DNA from: Lanius collurio
Lineage: Eukaryota > Chordata > Aves > Passeriformes > Laniidae
Direction of reading: 5' to 3'
Assembly: GCA_020086605.1 (NCBI GenBank)
Contig: JACBWW010000003.1
Location: 584,348-648,347 of the forward strand
Length of the DNA stretch: 64,000 nucleotides
Part shown: positions 24,301-34,865 of the stretch, in pieces
How the letters are laid out: each line of letters starts with the position of its first letter
How positions within the stretch are numbered: position 1 is the first letter of the stretch
Notes under the pieces: model-generated
Databases searched by the model: none
What the model saw: the letters and a program-made list of their open reading frames with translations, nothing else
Told to the model about the DNA's origin: nothing
Translations under genes and position numbers: made by a program

Positions 24301-27300
24301 GTGAAAGCAGTGGGAGGAAACCTTCCTCCCCGCTTCATCTCTCTATCTATGCCACTCTCAGCAGCAACATACACAAAGGCACTGCAGACTGTAAGGTGTG
24401 ATTTGAAGGATGTGTTGCACTTGCCTATCCTGCCACAAATTTTGTCAGATCTGATGGTTCTGTTACCTTCCTCTGTATCCTTCTAACACAGATATCCAAC
24501 ACAGGAGCACTTCTACTATGTTTGTGCAAAAGACACACAAACCAGTGCAAATGGTGGCAAAGGTCATTTCTAGGAGAGATCTCTAAAATATCACCAAAGC
24601 CCCCCAAAATACTATGAGTTAAAGCCTAGATCAAAGTCATCTGCATCGAGGGTGAACTTGTATCTCATTCTGAGCATTAAGAATCTTCTTCTTCCTAGTT
24701 GTCTGACATAACACTTAGCCATCCTTAAAGTCTGCAAGTGTTCAGAGCTGTACTTTGGGACATCAATCCTGTGTTTAGCAAGTACTAATGCTTCTGGAGT
24801 ACACCATCTTCCTCCTCCCAGTAGCCACCATGCTCACTGTCTCTGCACTACTCACCTTCACTTGAATTACCCATAGAGAGAGGCTGGGAAGACAGCAGAG
24901 ATGGAATATATTAGTCATCCTAATAATAATAACCAAAGGAAGAAGTAGCAAATTAGGAAGCAGAATTAAGGAAACATTTCAGCTGAGGTTTGAATGCACA
25001 TGACACAGGTTGGCATAGATTTGAAAGAAGACGGTTCTCTCACCCGCCAAATTTAGCTGTATGGCAGGTCAGAACCAGAGCAAGACAGACAAGTTGGCCT
25101 GGAGCAACCCACAGAGAGTTTTGAGAAAGAGAGTAACTTACACGTAAAACAGCCTGAGTGGGCAGTGCTGTTGTGGTCAATCCCAAATTAGCAGGGAACT
25201 CAGCATGGAAAAGTGTGATCATGCCTTGAAATAATACGGGCAAAAATGCAAAAGATGGCAAACAGCAGCATTTGGCACATATTTCAGTATCTGTAGAGCA
25301 GGCTGCAGGGACAGTCAGAGAGGAATAACTATTAGAAATAATTCCTCTGAGATGGAGTGGCAGAGTTGCATCCAGGAAAGGCAGGAAATCTGTAACTCTG
25401 ATTTTCAGTAACCGTGCCTGTGCCACTAAGCAAGCAAAAATAGATGGATCCCCATGATAGAATGGGGATAACAATGGTGTGTAAATACAAAAGATGACTG
25501 ACTGTTTTGGTTACTTCTGGACCACTGTGGTGCTCTCTGTACCAACTCAAGGTACAGACTCAGTTGCCCAAGCTGCCCTCTCTACCACCTACCTACCACC
25601 AGAGAGGATCACCCTCTTTTTCAACAAGATATTTTCCTGTGCCCACAGTTCCAGCAGCTGTTTCTACTTTAAAAGGCACCTTGAGGCTAATGTCCTGAAC
25701 AGCCACTCTTCCACAGGTCTCACACTGTGAACTGCAGTCAGAGCAGCAGGGACAAAAAGCACTACAAGAGGAGCATTCAAGAGAGGCAAAACAGATAAAG
25801 GACATCCTTTGTGCTTTTAAAGCCTCTCCTATCAAGTTCTGCAGGTTTCTCACAGTCACTGCCAGAAAAATTCACATGGCAGAGAAACTCTCCCCATCTC
25901 TTGCTTGGCAGCAGGCTCTGCCTCCAAAGCAGATTCCTGCACTTGCTTGTCTGTCTCCCCTTTACAAACTGATGTTGCTGCACAATGGATCACATTTAGG
26001 ATAGTATTAGATTAAACCATGTAACTTCACCACCTTGTGCAAAGAATTTTAGGCATCTGTAGGAGGAAAATATATCTCTTAAAGGAATCTAAAGAACATG
26101 GTATCAAATTGGCAAATGCCACTTCCTTTTTAAGACGAAAACAAACAAGTACTTCAGAGGAAATGGCTTTCAATACATAATTTTCAAAAGTAGATTTTAT
26201 AGGCTGATGTAGCTAGACCATGTTAGTAAGAAGATATCATCTTAAGCCAGGGGCAAGGGAAGAGGAAGAAGAAGCATGCTGCATGACCTTTTGCCAACAG
26301 CTGAGATTAACTAGCATGCAGATAAACTTTATAAGGGTCCAAATGGATGTTGAGCCACGAAGAGAGACTGCAGTTAAGTGGAAATAAGCTTTGCTGAATA
26401 CATGAAATGCCAAAGGATCTGCAGAGGACCTCTTAGCAGAAAGAGCCATTAATCACTGTAGCCAGCTGCATCCCGTATACAGCGCTCACCTTGTGAACCT
26501 GAAAAATATTACTGTAATAAGAAAAAAGACGTCCTTCAAAAGCTTCTTCAGGTGCCTTATGCAGAGATTGCAGTAACTCTTTGGGACAGATTATTTTCTG
26601 GCTGTATTTCTTAGTAGGTGGATTCCTCAGCTCCATTTCCAACAGCAACTGACATAACTAACACCACTTTCATCTGTCGCAGTCACCTTCCCCTATCTTT
26701 TCCCTACAAACAGAGCTCAGACAAGTATGGGAATGGCAAGGGGGGAGCTGAGGGGGAAAGAAATGAATTGGCTCATCCAGTTGTAAACTTTACCACCTCC
26801 CCTTGCCACAGGTAGAGCTAAAATTCCCGAGGGCCTTTCGTGAAGGGCAAATACCGTGCCTTCTTTTCTCTCCAATTCTTTTGATGTGGCTGTGATCCTA
26901 ATCAAACAATGAAAAATAAAACCCCATGCATGGAAACAAGATCACCTCTGGCTTCAATCTGGCTTACATTTCCATCCCCTGGAGTTGAGTCAGCATCAGG
27001 CATTCCAGCTGCCTAAAGAAGAAAAAGGTGAGCTGCAAATATTACTCACAGGCGGAGGCAGCAGCAGGCAGGGACAAGTGAGTCAATTCCCAGTTGGCTC
27101 CAAGAGTTCCCATCATCCCCTCTACCTCAGCACATTCTAAAGTAGGTTCAAAATGACCTTGTAAATTCCCCCCTACGTCACCACAGGGGCCTTGAGGACC
27201 TCCTCCTTCTTTACAATTCAGCTTTCATTTCTCTCCCTTTCTCATGCATATTGCATTTAATAAGTCACTTGCCCTAAAAAAGGTACAAAAAGTTGCCTGT

Positions 27301-27450
27301 GTATGTCAAGTTACCTACAGAGAAGGGACTTTTCTAAGCAAGGGCTCTCCAGCTGGGACTATTCACAATAAATTGGAAGCTAGCTCCTGAGGATACCAGG
27401 ACTGCTGCCTGGAGCACACACTTAATTTTCTAAAAATAAATTGCTGTTAT
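21359..27450. other. Unannotated non-coding DNA
   Basis: No gene was recognised in about 6 kb. The region 22840-23060 has the AT-rich, low-repeat texture typical of developmental conserved elements and includes an 'AATGTCCCACTGAAGTCA' phrase resembling a widespread ancient amniote repeat. A 9-bp inverted repeat lies at 22200-22218. Frames up to 144 codons (25040-25474 minus) show no domains. Confidence 0.5.
22200..22218. repeat. 9-bp perfect inverted repeat, AT-only
   Basis: Arms ATTTATATT and AATATAAAT surround a single central A. The repeat is composed only of A and T, so chance formation in AT-rich DNA is plausible. Confidence 0.8.
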
Positions 27451-27904
27451 TCATAGAATACCAGGTTGAAAGGGGACCTCAAAGATTATCCGGTCCAACC
27501 TTTCTTGGCAAAATTATGGTAGCAGCACAATCTAGATAAGATAGCTCAGCATCCTGTCCAGCCAAATCTTAAAAGTGTCCAATGCTGGGGAATCCACCAC
27601 TTCCCTGGGGAGGTTATTCCAATGGCTGATTGTTTTCATTGTGAAAAATATTTCTCGTGTGTCTAATCAGAATATCCCCAGAAGTTACTTATATCCATAA
27701 CCCCATATATTTTCTGTATAACTCCTTGTAAAAAGAGATTCTCTATCTTCTTTGTAGCCTTTATATGCTGAAATATGGTGACAAGGTCTCCCTAAGCCTT
27801 CTTTTCTCCAGGCTGAACAAACCCAGTTCTCTCAGCCTTTCCTCATATGTCAGGCTCTCCTTTATTTGTATCATGTTTGTGACCTTTCCTCTCACATCCC
27901 TTCT
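27451..27904 (-). mobile_element. CR1 LINE 3' end fragment (left minus-strand piece)
   Basis: This is the reverse complement of a CR1 3' end. It starts at the element's 3' terminus (27451, 'TTCATAGAATACCAGGTTGA') and runs on the minus strand back into the ORF2 C-terminus. The minus-strand translation at about 27765-27880 reads 'ESLTYEERLRELGLFSLEKRRLRETLSPYFSI', a very well-preserved CR1 C-terminal block. The 3' UTR phrases 'GGAATCCACCACTTCCCTGG' and 'GGTTATTCCAATGGCTGATT' match the usual antisense CR1 order. It stops abruptly where the plus-strand CR1 begins (about 27905-27920). It may be the 3' part of an element interrupted by that insertion. Confidence 0.88.
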
Positions 27905-27989
27905 AGGGAGCCCAGTTGCTTGATCACCACTCTGAAGTGCCTGTACACAAACACACACAGCATGAAGAATAAACAGAACTAGAAATCTG

Positions 27990-28680
27990 TGTGTGGTTGT
28001 AGGGCCATGATCTCGTTGCAATTACAGAGACATGGTGGGACAGCTCACATTACTGAATGCTGTCATGGATGGCAATGTAATTTGTAGAAAGGACAGGTCA
28101 GTGAAGGGGGGGTGGTGGAGTTGCTCTTTATGTGAGAGAGCAACAGGAATGTATTGAGCTCTACCCAGGGCCCAACAAATGGGCTGAGAGTTTATAAGTA
28201 ATAATTAAGAGACAGGCTAATATGGGTGATGCTGTTGTAGATGTTTATTGTTGGTCATCTGATCAGGAGAAAGAAACTGATAAGGCTTTTTATGGACAGC
28301 TGGAAGTATCCTCAGGGTCACAGCTCTGGTTCACCTAGGGGACTTCAGTCACCTCCAAAATGGCCCAGCACAAACAGTCCAGGAAGTTCCTGCAGATTGA
28401 AGAAATCTTTTTGATGCAAGTGGTGGAGGAGCCAATGAAGAAAGGTGTGTTGGACCTTATACTACAAAAAAAAAGGTGTGTGGATCTTGTACTACAAAAC
28501 CAGGAGGAACTGGGTAAAGATGTGAAGGTTGGGGGCAGCCTTGGCTGTAGTAACCATCAGCTGGTGGAACTCAGGATCCTGCATGGAGGAAGTCAAGCAG
28601 TAAGCAGGACTAGAATCCTGAACTTTCAGACAGCGAACTTTGACCTCTTCAAAGAACTACTTATAGGAATCCCATGAGTT
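27990..28680 (+). pseudogene. CR1 ORF2 endonuclease domain remnant
   Basis: In an active CR1 this domain nicks the genomic target to prime reverse transcription. The 'ITETWWDSSHY' motif at 28021-28053 keeps the glutamate of the metal-binding 'TET' motif but is followed at once by a stop (28054-28056). The downstream open part (28360-28677) includes 'MAQHKQSRKFLQIEE', 'MQVVEEPMKKG', 'DLVLQNQEELGKDVKVGG' and 'SLGCSNHQLVELRIL'. The usual SDH catalytic triplet is SNH here (28549-28557), so the aspartate is replaced. A roughly 30-bp in-frame tandem duplication (28441-28499) doubles the 'GVLDLILQ' segment. Both the stop and the D-to-N change predict loss of activity. Confidence 0.85.
28441..28499 (+). 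repeat. ~30-bp tandem duplication inside CR1 endonuclease remnant
   Basis: Two adjacent copies of an AAAGGTGTGT..GGA.CTT.TACTACAAAA unit are joined by an extended A run. They encode 'GVLDLILQKK' then 'CVDLVLQNQ', whereas CR1 proteins normally have this segment once. Copies differ by a few substitutions and one base, so the duplication has had time to diverge. Confidence 0.8.
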
Positions 28681-28839
28681 AGGGTTCTAGAAAAGAGGGT
28701 CCAAGAGAGACGGTCAATATTCAAGCATTACTTTCTCTGAGTTCAAGACCAGTGTATCCCCATGATTAAGAAACCAAGCAAAGGGGGCAGGAGAAGAACA
28801 GGGAGCTTCTAGTAAATCTCAAACAGAAGAAATAACTTT

Positions 28840-29205
28840 ATGGAATGTGAAAAAAGGGACAATCCACATGGGAGGACTATAGAAACATTACCGGTCTGGG
28901 ATGGAAGGAGGAAGGCCAAAGCCCACTTGGCATTGAGCTTGGCAAGGCATATCAAGAACAACAAGAAGGCCTTCTACAAGTGTATGAACTTGCAAGAGGA
29001 AGAAGAAAATATTTTTAGGGAAAATATGGAGCCGGTGCTGAATCAAATGGGCGTCCTGGTGGTGGAAGACACAAAGAAGGCAGAATTACCTAATGCCTTC
29101 GTTTCATCAGTGTTTGCTACTGGTGTTGGCCGTCAAGAATCACAGACCTTTGGACGAAAAGAAGATGGGAGAAAGGAAGACTTTCCCTTGGTTGCAGAGT
29201 GTTAG
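28840..29205 (+). pseudogene. CR1 ORF2 linker region remnant
   Basis: An open 121-codon segment between endonuclease and reverse transcriptase. Recognisable CR1 phrases are 'GRRKAKAHLALSLARHIKNN', 'KKAFYKCMN' and 'GVLVVEDTKKAELPNAFVSS' followed by 'VFATGV', matching the family's 'RKAKA.L.LNLARDVKNNKK.F' and 'DTEKAEVLN.FF.SVF' blocks. The apparent start methionine is not a real start; the segment is just the longest stretch between frame breaks. Confidence 0.85.
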
Positions 29206-29289
29206 AGATTGTCTAGACAGAGTTAACACTCATAAGTCCATGGGCCCTGACGGGATACACCCATGAAGGAGATGTTTTTGCTAAGCCAC

Positions 29290-29900
29290 TTTCCATTATC
29301 TTTGAAAAATCATGGAGAATAGGAGGGGTTTGAGGAAAATTGGTGTTACTCACATCTTTAAAATAGGTGAGAAGGATGGTCCAGGAAACTACGGGCCAGT
29401 CAGACTCACCTCCACTCCTAGAAAGGTAATGGAACACATCATTCTGGAGGTCATCCCATGACATTCCACGAGCATGTAAAAGAAAGTCATCAGAAGTAGT
29501 CAGTATGGATTCAACACAAGGAAATCATGCTTGACCAGTCTGATAGCCCTCTATAAGACTGGAAGAGCAGGAAGGGTTGATGAGGGGAGATCAGAGGATA
29601 TTATCTACCTCACCTTCATCAAGGCTTTTGACATTGTCTCCTATAACATCCCTGTAGGTAAGCTCTGGAAATGTCTGTTACATGAATGGGCAGTGAGGTG
29701 GATCAAGAATGGCTGAATGGAAGAGCTCAGAGGGTCATGTTCAGCAAAGCAGAATCCATTTGGAGGACTGTAGTCAGTGGCATTCTTCAGGGATGAATCC
29801 TGGGACCAGCCTTATTTGTAGCTTTTATCAACCACCTGGACAAAGAGACAGAATGTACCCTGAGCCTATTTGCCAGTGATACAAAACTGGGGGGAGTGGC
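29290..29900 (+). pseudogene. CR1 ORF2 reverse transcriptase remnant
   Basis: This domain copies CR1 RNA into DNA at the nicked target. Visible parts are 'FEKSWRIGG' (from about 29300), a frame-shifted 'VPE-to-SLTSVPGKVME' region, and 'MTSLIALYKTGRAGRVDEGR' then 'SEDIIYLTFIKAFDIVSYNI' (29531-29650). In the last, the aspartate normally preceding the 'F.KAFD' part of motif A is a threonine. Then comes 'GILQG-stop-ILGPALFVAF' with a stop at 29794-29796, and 'FASDTKLGG' (from 29869), where FADD has become FASD. Loss of motif A and C aspartates plus the stop make this a dead polymerase. Confidence 0.88.
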
Positions 29901-30009
29901 TGATACACTTGAAGGCTGAGCTGCCATTTTTAGGCGGGAGAGTTGGGCAGAGAGAAACATGACAAGGTTCAACAAGGCCAAGTGCAGGGTTCTGTACTTG
30001 GGCAAGAAT

Positions 30010-30628
30010 AACCCCGAGTACCAGCACAGGCTGGGGTCTGACCTACTGGAGCAGCTCTGTGGAGAAGGACCTGGGAGTCTTGGTGGATGACCGGCTGACA
30101 ATGAGCCAGCAGTGCCCTTGTGGCCAGGGGGGCCAGTGGGATGCTGGAGTGCACTGGGAACAGTGTGGCCAGCAGGTGGAGGGAGGTGATCCTGCCCCTC
30201 TACTCGGGCCTGGTGAGGCCACATCGGGGGAGCTGTGTCCAGTTCTGGGCTCCTCTGTACAAGGAAGATGAGGAGCTACTGGAGAGGGTCCAGTGGAGGC
30301 CACAAAGATGATGAGGGGTATGAAGCATCTCTTCAATGAGGTGAGACTGAGGGAGCTGGGGATGTTTAGTCCAGGCAAGAGAAGACTGAAAGGAGATCTC
30401 ATCAATGCATATAAATGTCTCAAAGGCGAGTGCCAAGAGGATGGTGCCAGACTCTTACCAGTGGTACACAGTGACAGAATGAAGAACAATGGCCATAAAC
30501 TGAAACTTTATGTTCAGCACTGGAACGGGCTGCCCAAGGAGGTTGTGGAATCCTCCTCTCTGGAACCATTCCCAGCCCACCTGGACACATTCCTGTGTAA
30601 GCTGCTACAGGTGACCCTGCCATGGTGA
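30010..30628 (+). pseudogene. CR1 ORF2 C-terminal region remnant
   Basis: Phrases of the CR1 C-terminus are split between frames. 'EKDLGVLVDDRLTMSQQC' begins near 30062. 'EVILPLYSGLVRPHRGSCVQ' then 'FWAPLYKEDEELLERVQW' spans about 30184-30300. 'VRLRELGMFSPGKRRLKGDL' then 'INAYKCLKGE' continues to about 30430, and 'HWNGLPKEVVESSSLEPFPA' to 'HLDTFLCKLLQVTLPW' ends at 30628. Frame changes occur near 30110 and 30295. The final block runs straight into the CR1 3' UTR and octamer tail. Confidence 0.88.
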
Positions 30629-30692
30629 GGGGGTTGGACTAGATGATCTCCAGAGGTCCCTTCCAACCCTAATGATTCTGTGATTTTGTGAT

Positions 30693-31285
30693 TCATTCCA
30701 TAACTTTCCCAGGGACTTAAGTAAGACTGATGGGCCAATAAATGCCTGGATACTCCTTTACAACTGTCTTGTAGATGGGAGTGACATCAGCCTTCTTCCA
30801 GTCTTCTGGGATAACCCCCAGTCTCCAGATTTCTCAATGACTATGGAGAGTGGCCACACGATGTCAAGCAGCTCTCTGGATGGATAACACTCTTGAATGG
30901 ATAACGTCAGGGCCCATCAAGCTCCTGTTCACACACCAGCTCTTCTTTCACTGATAGTACATCTGTATTTGCATCAACCTGGATTTTTGTTATCAAAACA
31001 ATAGTGCTGGTATTAGAGATGGAGGATGTGTTGAGAACCTACCTTTTCAGCATTGTTGGGAACTAACTGACCACTCTTCTTTGACAGCAGGCCAATACTT
31101 TCCTTCTGCTTCTCCTTGTTGTTTACATACCTTAAGAACTCATTCTTGTAGATTTTAACACCTCTGGCCAATTTCAAGTGAAGAAGAGCTTTTGCTTTTC
31201 TAACTGCATCTCTGCATGTCTTGGCAATGCCCTTATGATTCTCAACTACAACTACTTTGTGACTGGCTTTCATGTGAAGTGTGCC
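30693..31285 (-). mobile_element. CR1 LINE internal fragment (right minus-strand piece)
   Basis: This is a minus-strand CR1 fragment starting directly after the tail of the plus-strand element. Read on the minus strand, 31273-31013 encodes 'GIAKTCRDAVRKAKALLHLK', then 'LARGVKIYKNEFLRYVNNKE' and 'KQKESIGLLSKKSGQLV', the CR1 linker region. Bases 30990-30693 then correspond to the start of the RT domain, ending at 30693-30715 with the antisense of 'SL..VPGKVME'. The RT core and the C-terminus are absent on this side. Together with the piece at 27451-27904 it may represent one minus-strand element interrupted by the plus-strand CR1. Confidence 0.85.
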
Positions 31286-32095
31286 TGGTACACTGGTTCA
31301 GACAGACCACACAGGGCAGGGCTCACCTGGTTGCATTATTGCCTTGGCATAATCTCATTTTCTGAGATGTCTCTTGTGAAATGCCTGGGGCATTTGAGAA
31401 CTGGAAAAACTGGAATACAATATCCAGCTCACCTTTGGACTAGCCAAAACAGGTGTGGGTCAGGGGGTCACCAATACTTCAGTGTATTCCACAAACTCAC
31501 AGCCCTTACAGGAAGAGGTGGAGACTGCTGACAGTTTTTATTGTTGCCCGGAGATGTAGTCTGAGGTTTTCTTCTTACTTAAAACACAGTTCCTCGGCTG
31601 TTGTAAATTGCTTGAGACCCTCCGGCTTTCACAGAACAACTCCAGTCTATAGCAAGTGAAAACTGAGATGAGTTTCCATGCTTTTCACAAAAGGAAAAGA
31701 AAACAGAGATCAATAGCTTGCCAAGTGGCAGACACTTAGAAATGATAATGCTTAGGATGTCTGTCTGTAAATGTATTTATCCATTTATTTTTATGGCTTA
31801 TGTAATATGTCTCAGACTATGTATCTGGCATTGTCCTCTGTCTAAGGCAGTCCTTGAAATGTCTTGTCTCCCTCTTGCAGAGATATTTTGCTCTAAATTT
31901 GGTCTACAGCTGTACAAGCTTCATAACACAAGACACCAGACTCTATCTTACTCACACAGATACTGTTAAAATTGTTTATACTTTCACTTTTAGAAATGGG
32001 ATCATATAGTGAATGCAGACACCTGGGTCTTTTTTCCCTTATTGACAGGTATCCTGTCAGTTCATCAATCAGTTGCTAATTTCTCTTCCTCTTGT

Positions 32096-32115
32096 ATATG
32101 CCCTTAAGGGCATAT
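32096..32115. repeat. 20-bp perfect palindrome
   Basis: ATATGCCCTTAAGGGCATAT is exactly self-complementary with no spacer. No regulatory family is assigned. Confidence 0.9.
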
Positions 32116-32774
32116 GGTCTATTGTGTTGTGAGTTTCTTGGCCCTCCTACACCTCTTTATGACAAGGAGCAACACATCAGAGAGATTACCTAGTGTGCAC
32201 GGAGTTTATGGTGATGACTTTGGTAGTAGCACCAAAGGAAAGTAATGAGTGTTTTATATAAGAATTATTTCACACCTACCAGTGTCAGATTTGCATCCCC
32301 TCATTGCTATACAATTCCCTCAGCCGAATCCTCCCCAGTGACTTAATAACCACGGTGATTGCCTCAAGCAATTAAAACCCCCAGGATCTATTCCAAACTC
32401 ATTTCATTGCCAAGTTAACAATACAGTAGCAAAGGTAATTTAGAAGCATTAAGTGTTCCTACCATTTTCCTCTTTGGCTCCACATCACTCTGAGGACACA
32501 GTGTCCAGAAATGGGATCTAAGGTAACAAGCTGAAGGAAGGTGTAGAAGAGCTCTTCCCTCATGGAGCCACCGAGAGACAAATGCAGGTGGGACACAGCT
32601 ACATGTTTCCCTTTGATACAGCTGCTGCCTTCCATCCTTCACAACTTTCTGCCATTTAGGGCTGTAATTTTCTGACTTCACATTGCAAGACTACAACCAA
32701 CATAGCCTGAACCAGACTCTGACATTCAACTGTTATTTCTCTCTCACTCTTAGATATTCACAGACTTTTTAGGG

Positions 32775-32790
32775 AAAAAAAAAAAAAAAA
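32775..32790. repeat. Poly-A run (16)
   Basis: An uninterrupted A homopolymer with no recognisable retrocopy upstream. Confidence 0.9.
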
Positions 32791-34865
32791 GAAAGCCCTG
32801 AGTGTCTAGTGTGTTTCACAGGTCTAAAGAAGAGAAATCTTGCCTCTCAGGGGGAAAAGTCCCTGTTATGCAAATCTGCCGACCAACACACAGAACCGTG
32901 GCTTCTGAGATGTTTTTCTACAGTCTTTGAAGTAAAGCTGATTTGCAAATAAAAACCATGCTTCTGTACATAAAAATTCAAAATGAACTTTTGAAATGAG
33001 GTGCAAAAAGAGTGTTTTTGTTGAAATTTGCAATTTTTGAGGCGAAGTTAATCCAAAACTGGGGAAAGTTTCAGTCTTGAGAAATTTCCATTTTCTTTTG
33101 AAAAAAAACGTATCTAGGAAAAGTTTAAAAATCAATTCAAGCAGGCCTACATCTAACTACTTGGAAAAAGTCATTTTAGTCAAGCAAGTTAACATGGAGA
33201 CATGCAAGTCGATTATGAAGGCAAGAACTAGTAGTATTCAGACTTAAAATTTTCAATTAAATTTCCACATCACACGGACAAAAGGAGGACGTTTATTCTT
33301 TAAATAAACACACCACCTTCAACCAGGTATGGAAGAGGCTGAAAAATTCTCAAGCTTGTATAAAAATGTTATAAAAAATATCATATTTAGTAAGGAAAAG
33401 AGATGCACTCTTTTGTAACTCCAAGCAGTGTAAGCTTTGTTGAGAAAAAAAAAAAAACATGTTCTGAAAGACCAAATATACAGCTTTGTCAAATTACAGG
33501 GGAAAAAATTATGTGCTATATCTGCTGCATCTTTAAGTTAATTACATTTTTAACTTTGCATGGCCTCCAGCCCTCACCCTTATTTAATCCATCTCACTTC
33601 CACCTGGTTTTTAAAGGTGGGAAACATCTAGTTGGCCTTATTTAAGCTCAGTATTGTGGCAAAGTATTTCCAGATAAAAATAATGACATAGCTAGATAGC
33701 TATTCTCATGTTTGTAAAGCAATTTGGTATTTCTTTTAGGCCAATAATAACCAAAAGGGACATTGGAAATATATAAATGCAGACACAAGTTCACTTGTTT
33801 GTCTGTATTTATCTCCCACACTGTTTAATTTACTTTTTAAGCCACACCATGGTTTTGTTCTTTAAGTTGTTTGAATCAGAGCAAACAAGCACATATATTT
33901 TCCACCAGCGAGATGAGATATTTGGACCATGCTATAGGAAGACAGGGAATAGGGTATTAATTGCCATCCCCAACTCTCTTTCCAGCCATTTCAAAAAAAC
34001 CACAAGCTGTCTATTGCCCTGCTGTAATTGAGATGAGCCTTTACCGAATGTTTCATGCACCAATCTAACACACCACAGTGTAATAGTCTTTGACATCTTC
34101 TTGCTTCGTGGCTTTATGAAGTCTAGATTTACACTGATTTGCAATTAAAGGAAGGATGACTTTATGCCAAATGTACAATTTTGAACCCCAGTCATGTCGG
34201 TACTACAGCTGTTCAAATAAAGTTAAATATCCCTAATAATTGAAAAAGTGGTTTTAGAAATATTCTAATGCTAAAATGTCTTCACTGTAGGCTTGGGACT
34301 GCTTGGACTATAAATGAGTTAATTAGTAAAAAATAAATCCCCCTAACAGAGAGTGGAACTGTGCAGTTGATCCTGTAGATCATACATGCAGATCAAAACA
34401 TGAAGAGCATCAACAGCAAGTTGAGTACACTGAGGTAGAAGCCAGTGCTAGTGTGATACCTGGATTCCCATAAGCTCAGCCATCACTCCATTTCCCAGAA
34501 ACCTGGGAAAATAGCCTGGTGATGGGGTATCTACAACAGAGGAATGATTCATGTTCCCTGAATGGATAAACTCCGTCCAAAGCAAATGTAAATGTAAATG
34601 TATGTTGTGTACTGAAGGGGGGAGGGAGGGGGAAAGAGCCAAATTCTTCTGCCAGTCGGCCACTCTCCTGTTTGTAGTGGTGTCCAGTGACAGTCAGGTG
34701 CTTCATTACTTGTAATGTGGCTCTCACAGAAAGAGGCACTTCTGATATAGACACCATCTTCTGGCTAGAGGAATTGGGGTCATGATCTGTGAGAGGGGCT
34801 TGCTCTGGAGGGAGAGACAAAATTTGCTGCCTCTTCTCAGATTTTCCAATAGTAAGCCAATGTTT

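Larger units (their letters stand above)
27915..30692 (+). mobile_element. Nearly complete CR1 LINE, inactivated
   Basis: This is the largest repeat in the window, a plus-strand CR1 non-LTR retrotransposon of about 2.8 kb. In order it carries remnants of the ORF2 apurinic-type endonuclease (about 27990-28680), the linker (28840-29205), the reverse transcriptase (about 29300-29900), the C-terminal domain (about 30010-30628) and a short 3' UTR. It ends in the bird-type tail 'GATTCTGTGATTTTGTGATT' (30673-30692). The 5' start near 'CTGAAGTGCCTGTACACAAA' corresponds to the beginning of the ORF2 endonuclease, so the 5' UTR and ORF1 are missing. Multiple stops and frameshifts split ORF2, so the element cannot encode a working protein. 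It is more similar to the CR1 family pattern than the other copies here, suggesting it is one of the younger insertions. Confidence 0.93.
31286..34865. other. Unannotated non-coding DNA
   Basis: No gene was recognised. Small features are a 20-bp palindrome (32096-32115), an A16 run (32775-32790), an AT-rich 'GAAATTT/AAATTTC'-type segment (about 32930-33130), an AAATGT triplication near 34583-34602 and a G-rich stretch at 34617-34632. Frames up to 133 codons have no recognisable domain. Confidence 0.55.

Noticed and set aside
30043..30489. Long minus-strand frames opposite the plus-strand CR1
   Set aside because: These are antisense shadows of the CR1 ORF2 C-terminal sequence.
34617..34632. 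Possible G-quadruplex
   Set aside because: Only three G runs of three or more with separating bases are visible, so a standard three-tier quadruplex is not supported.
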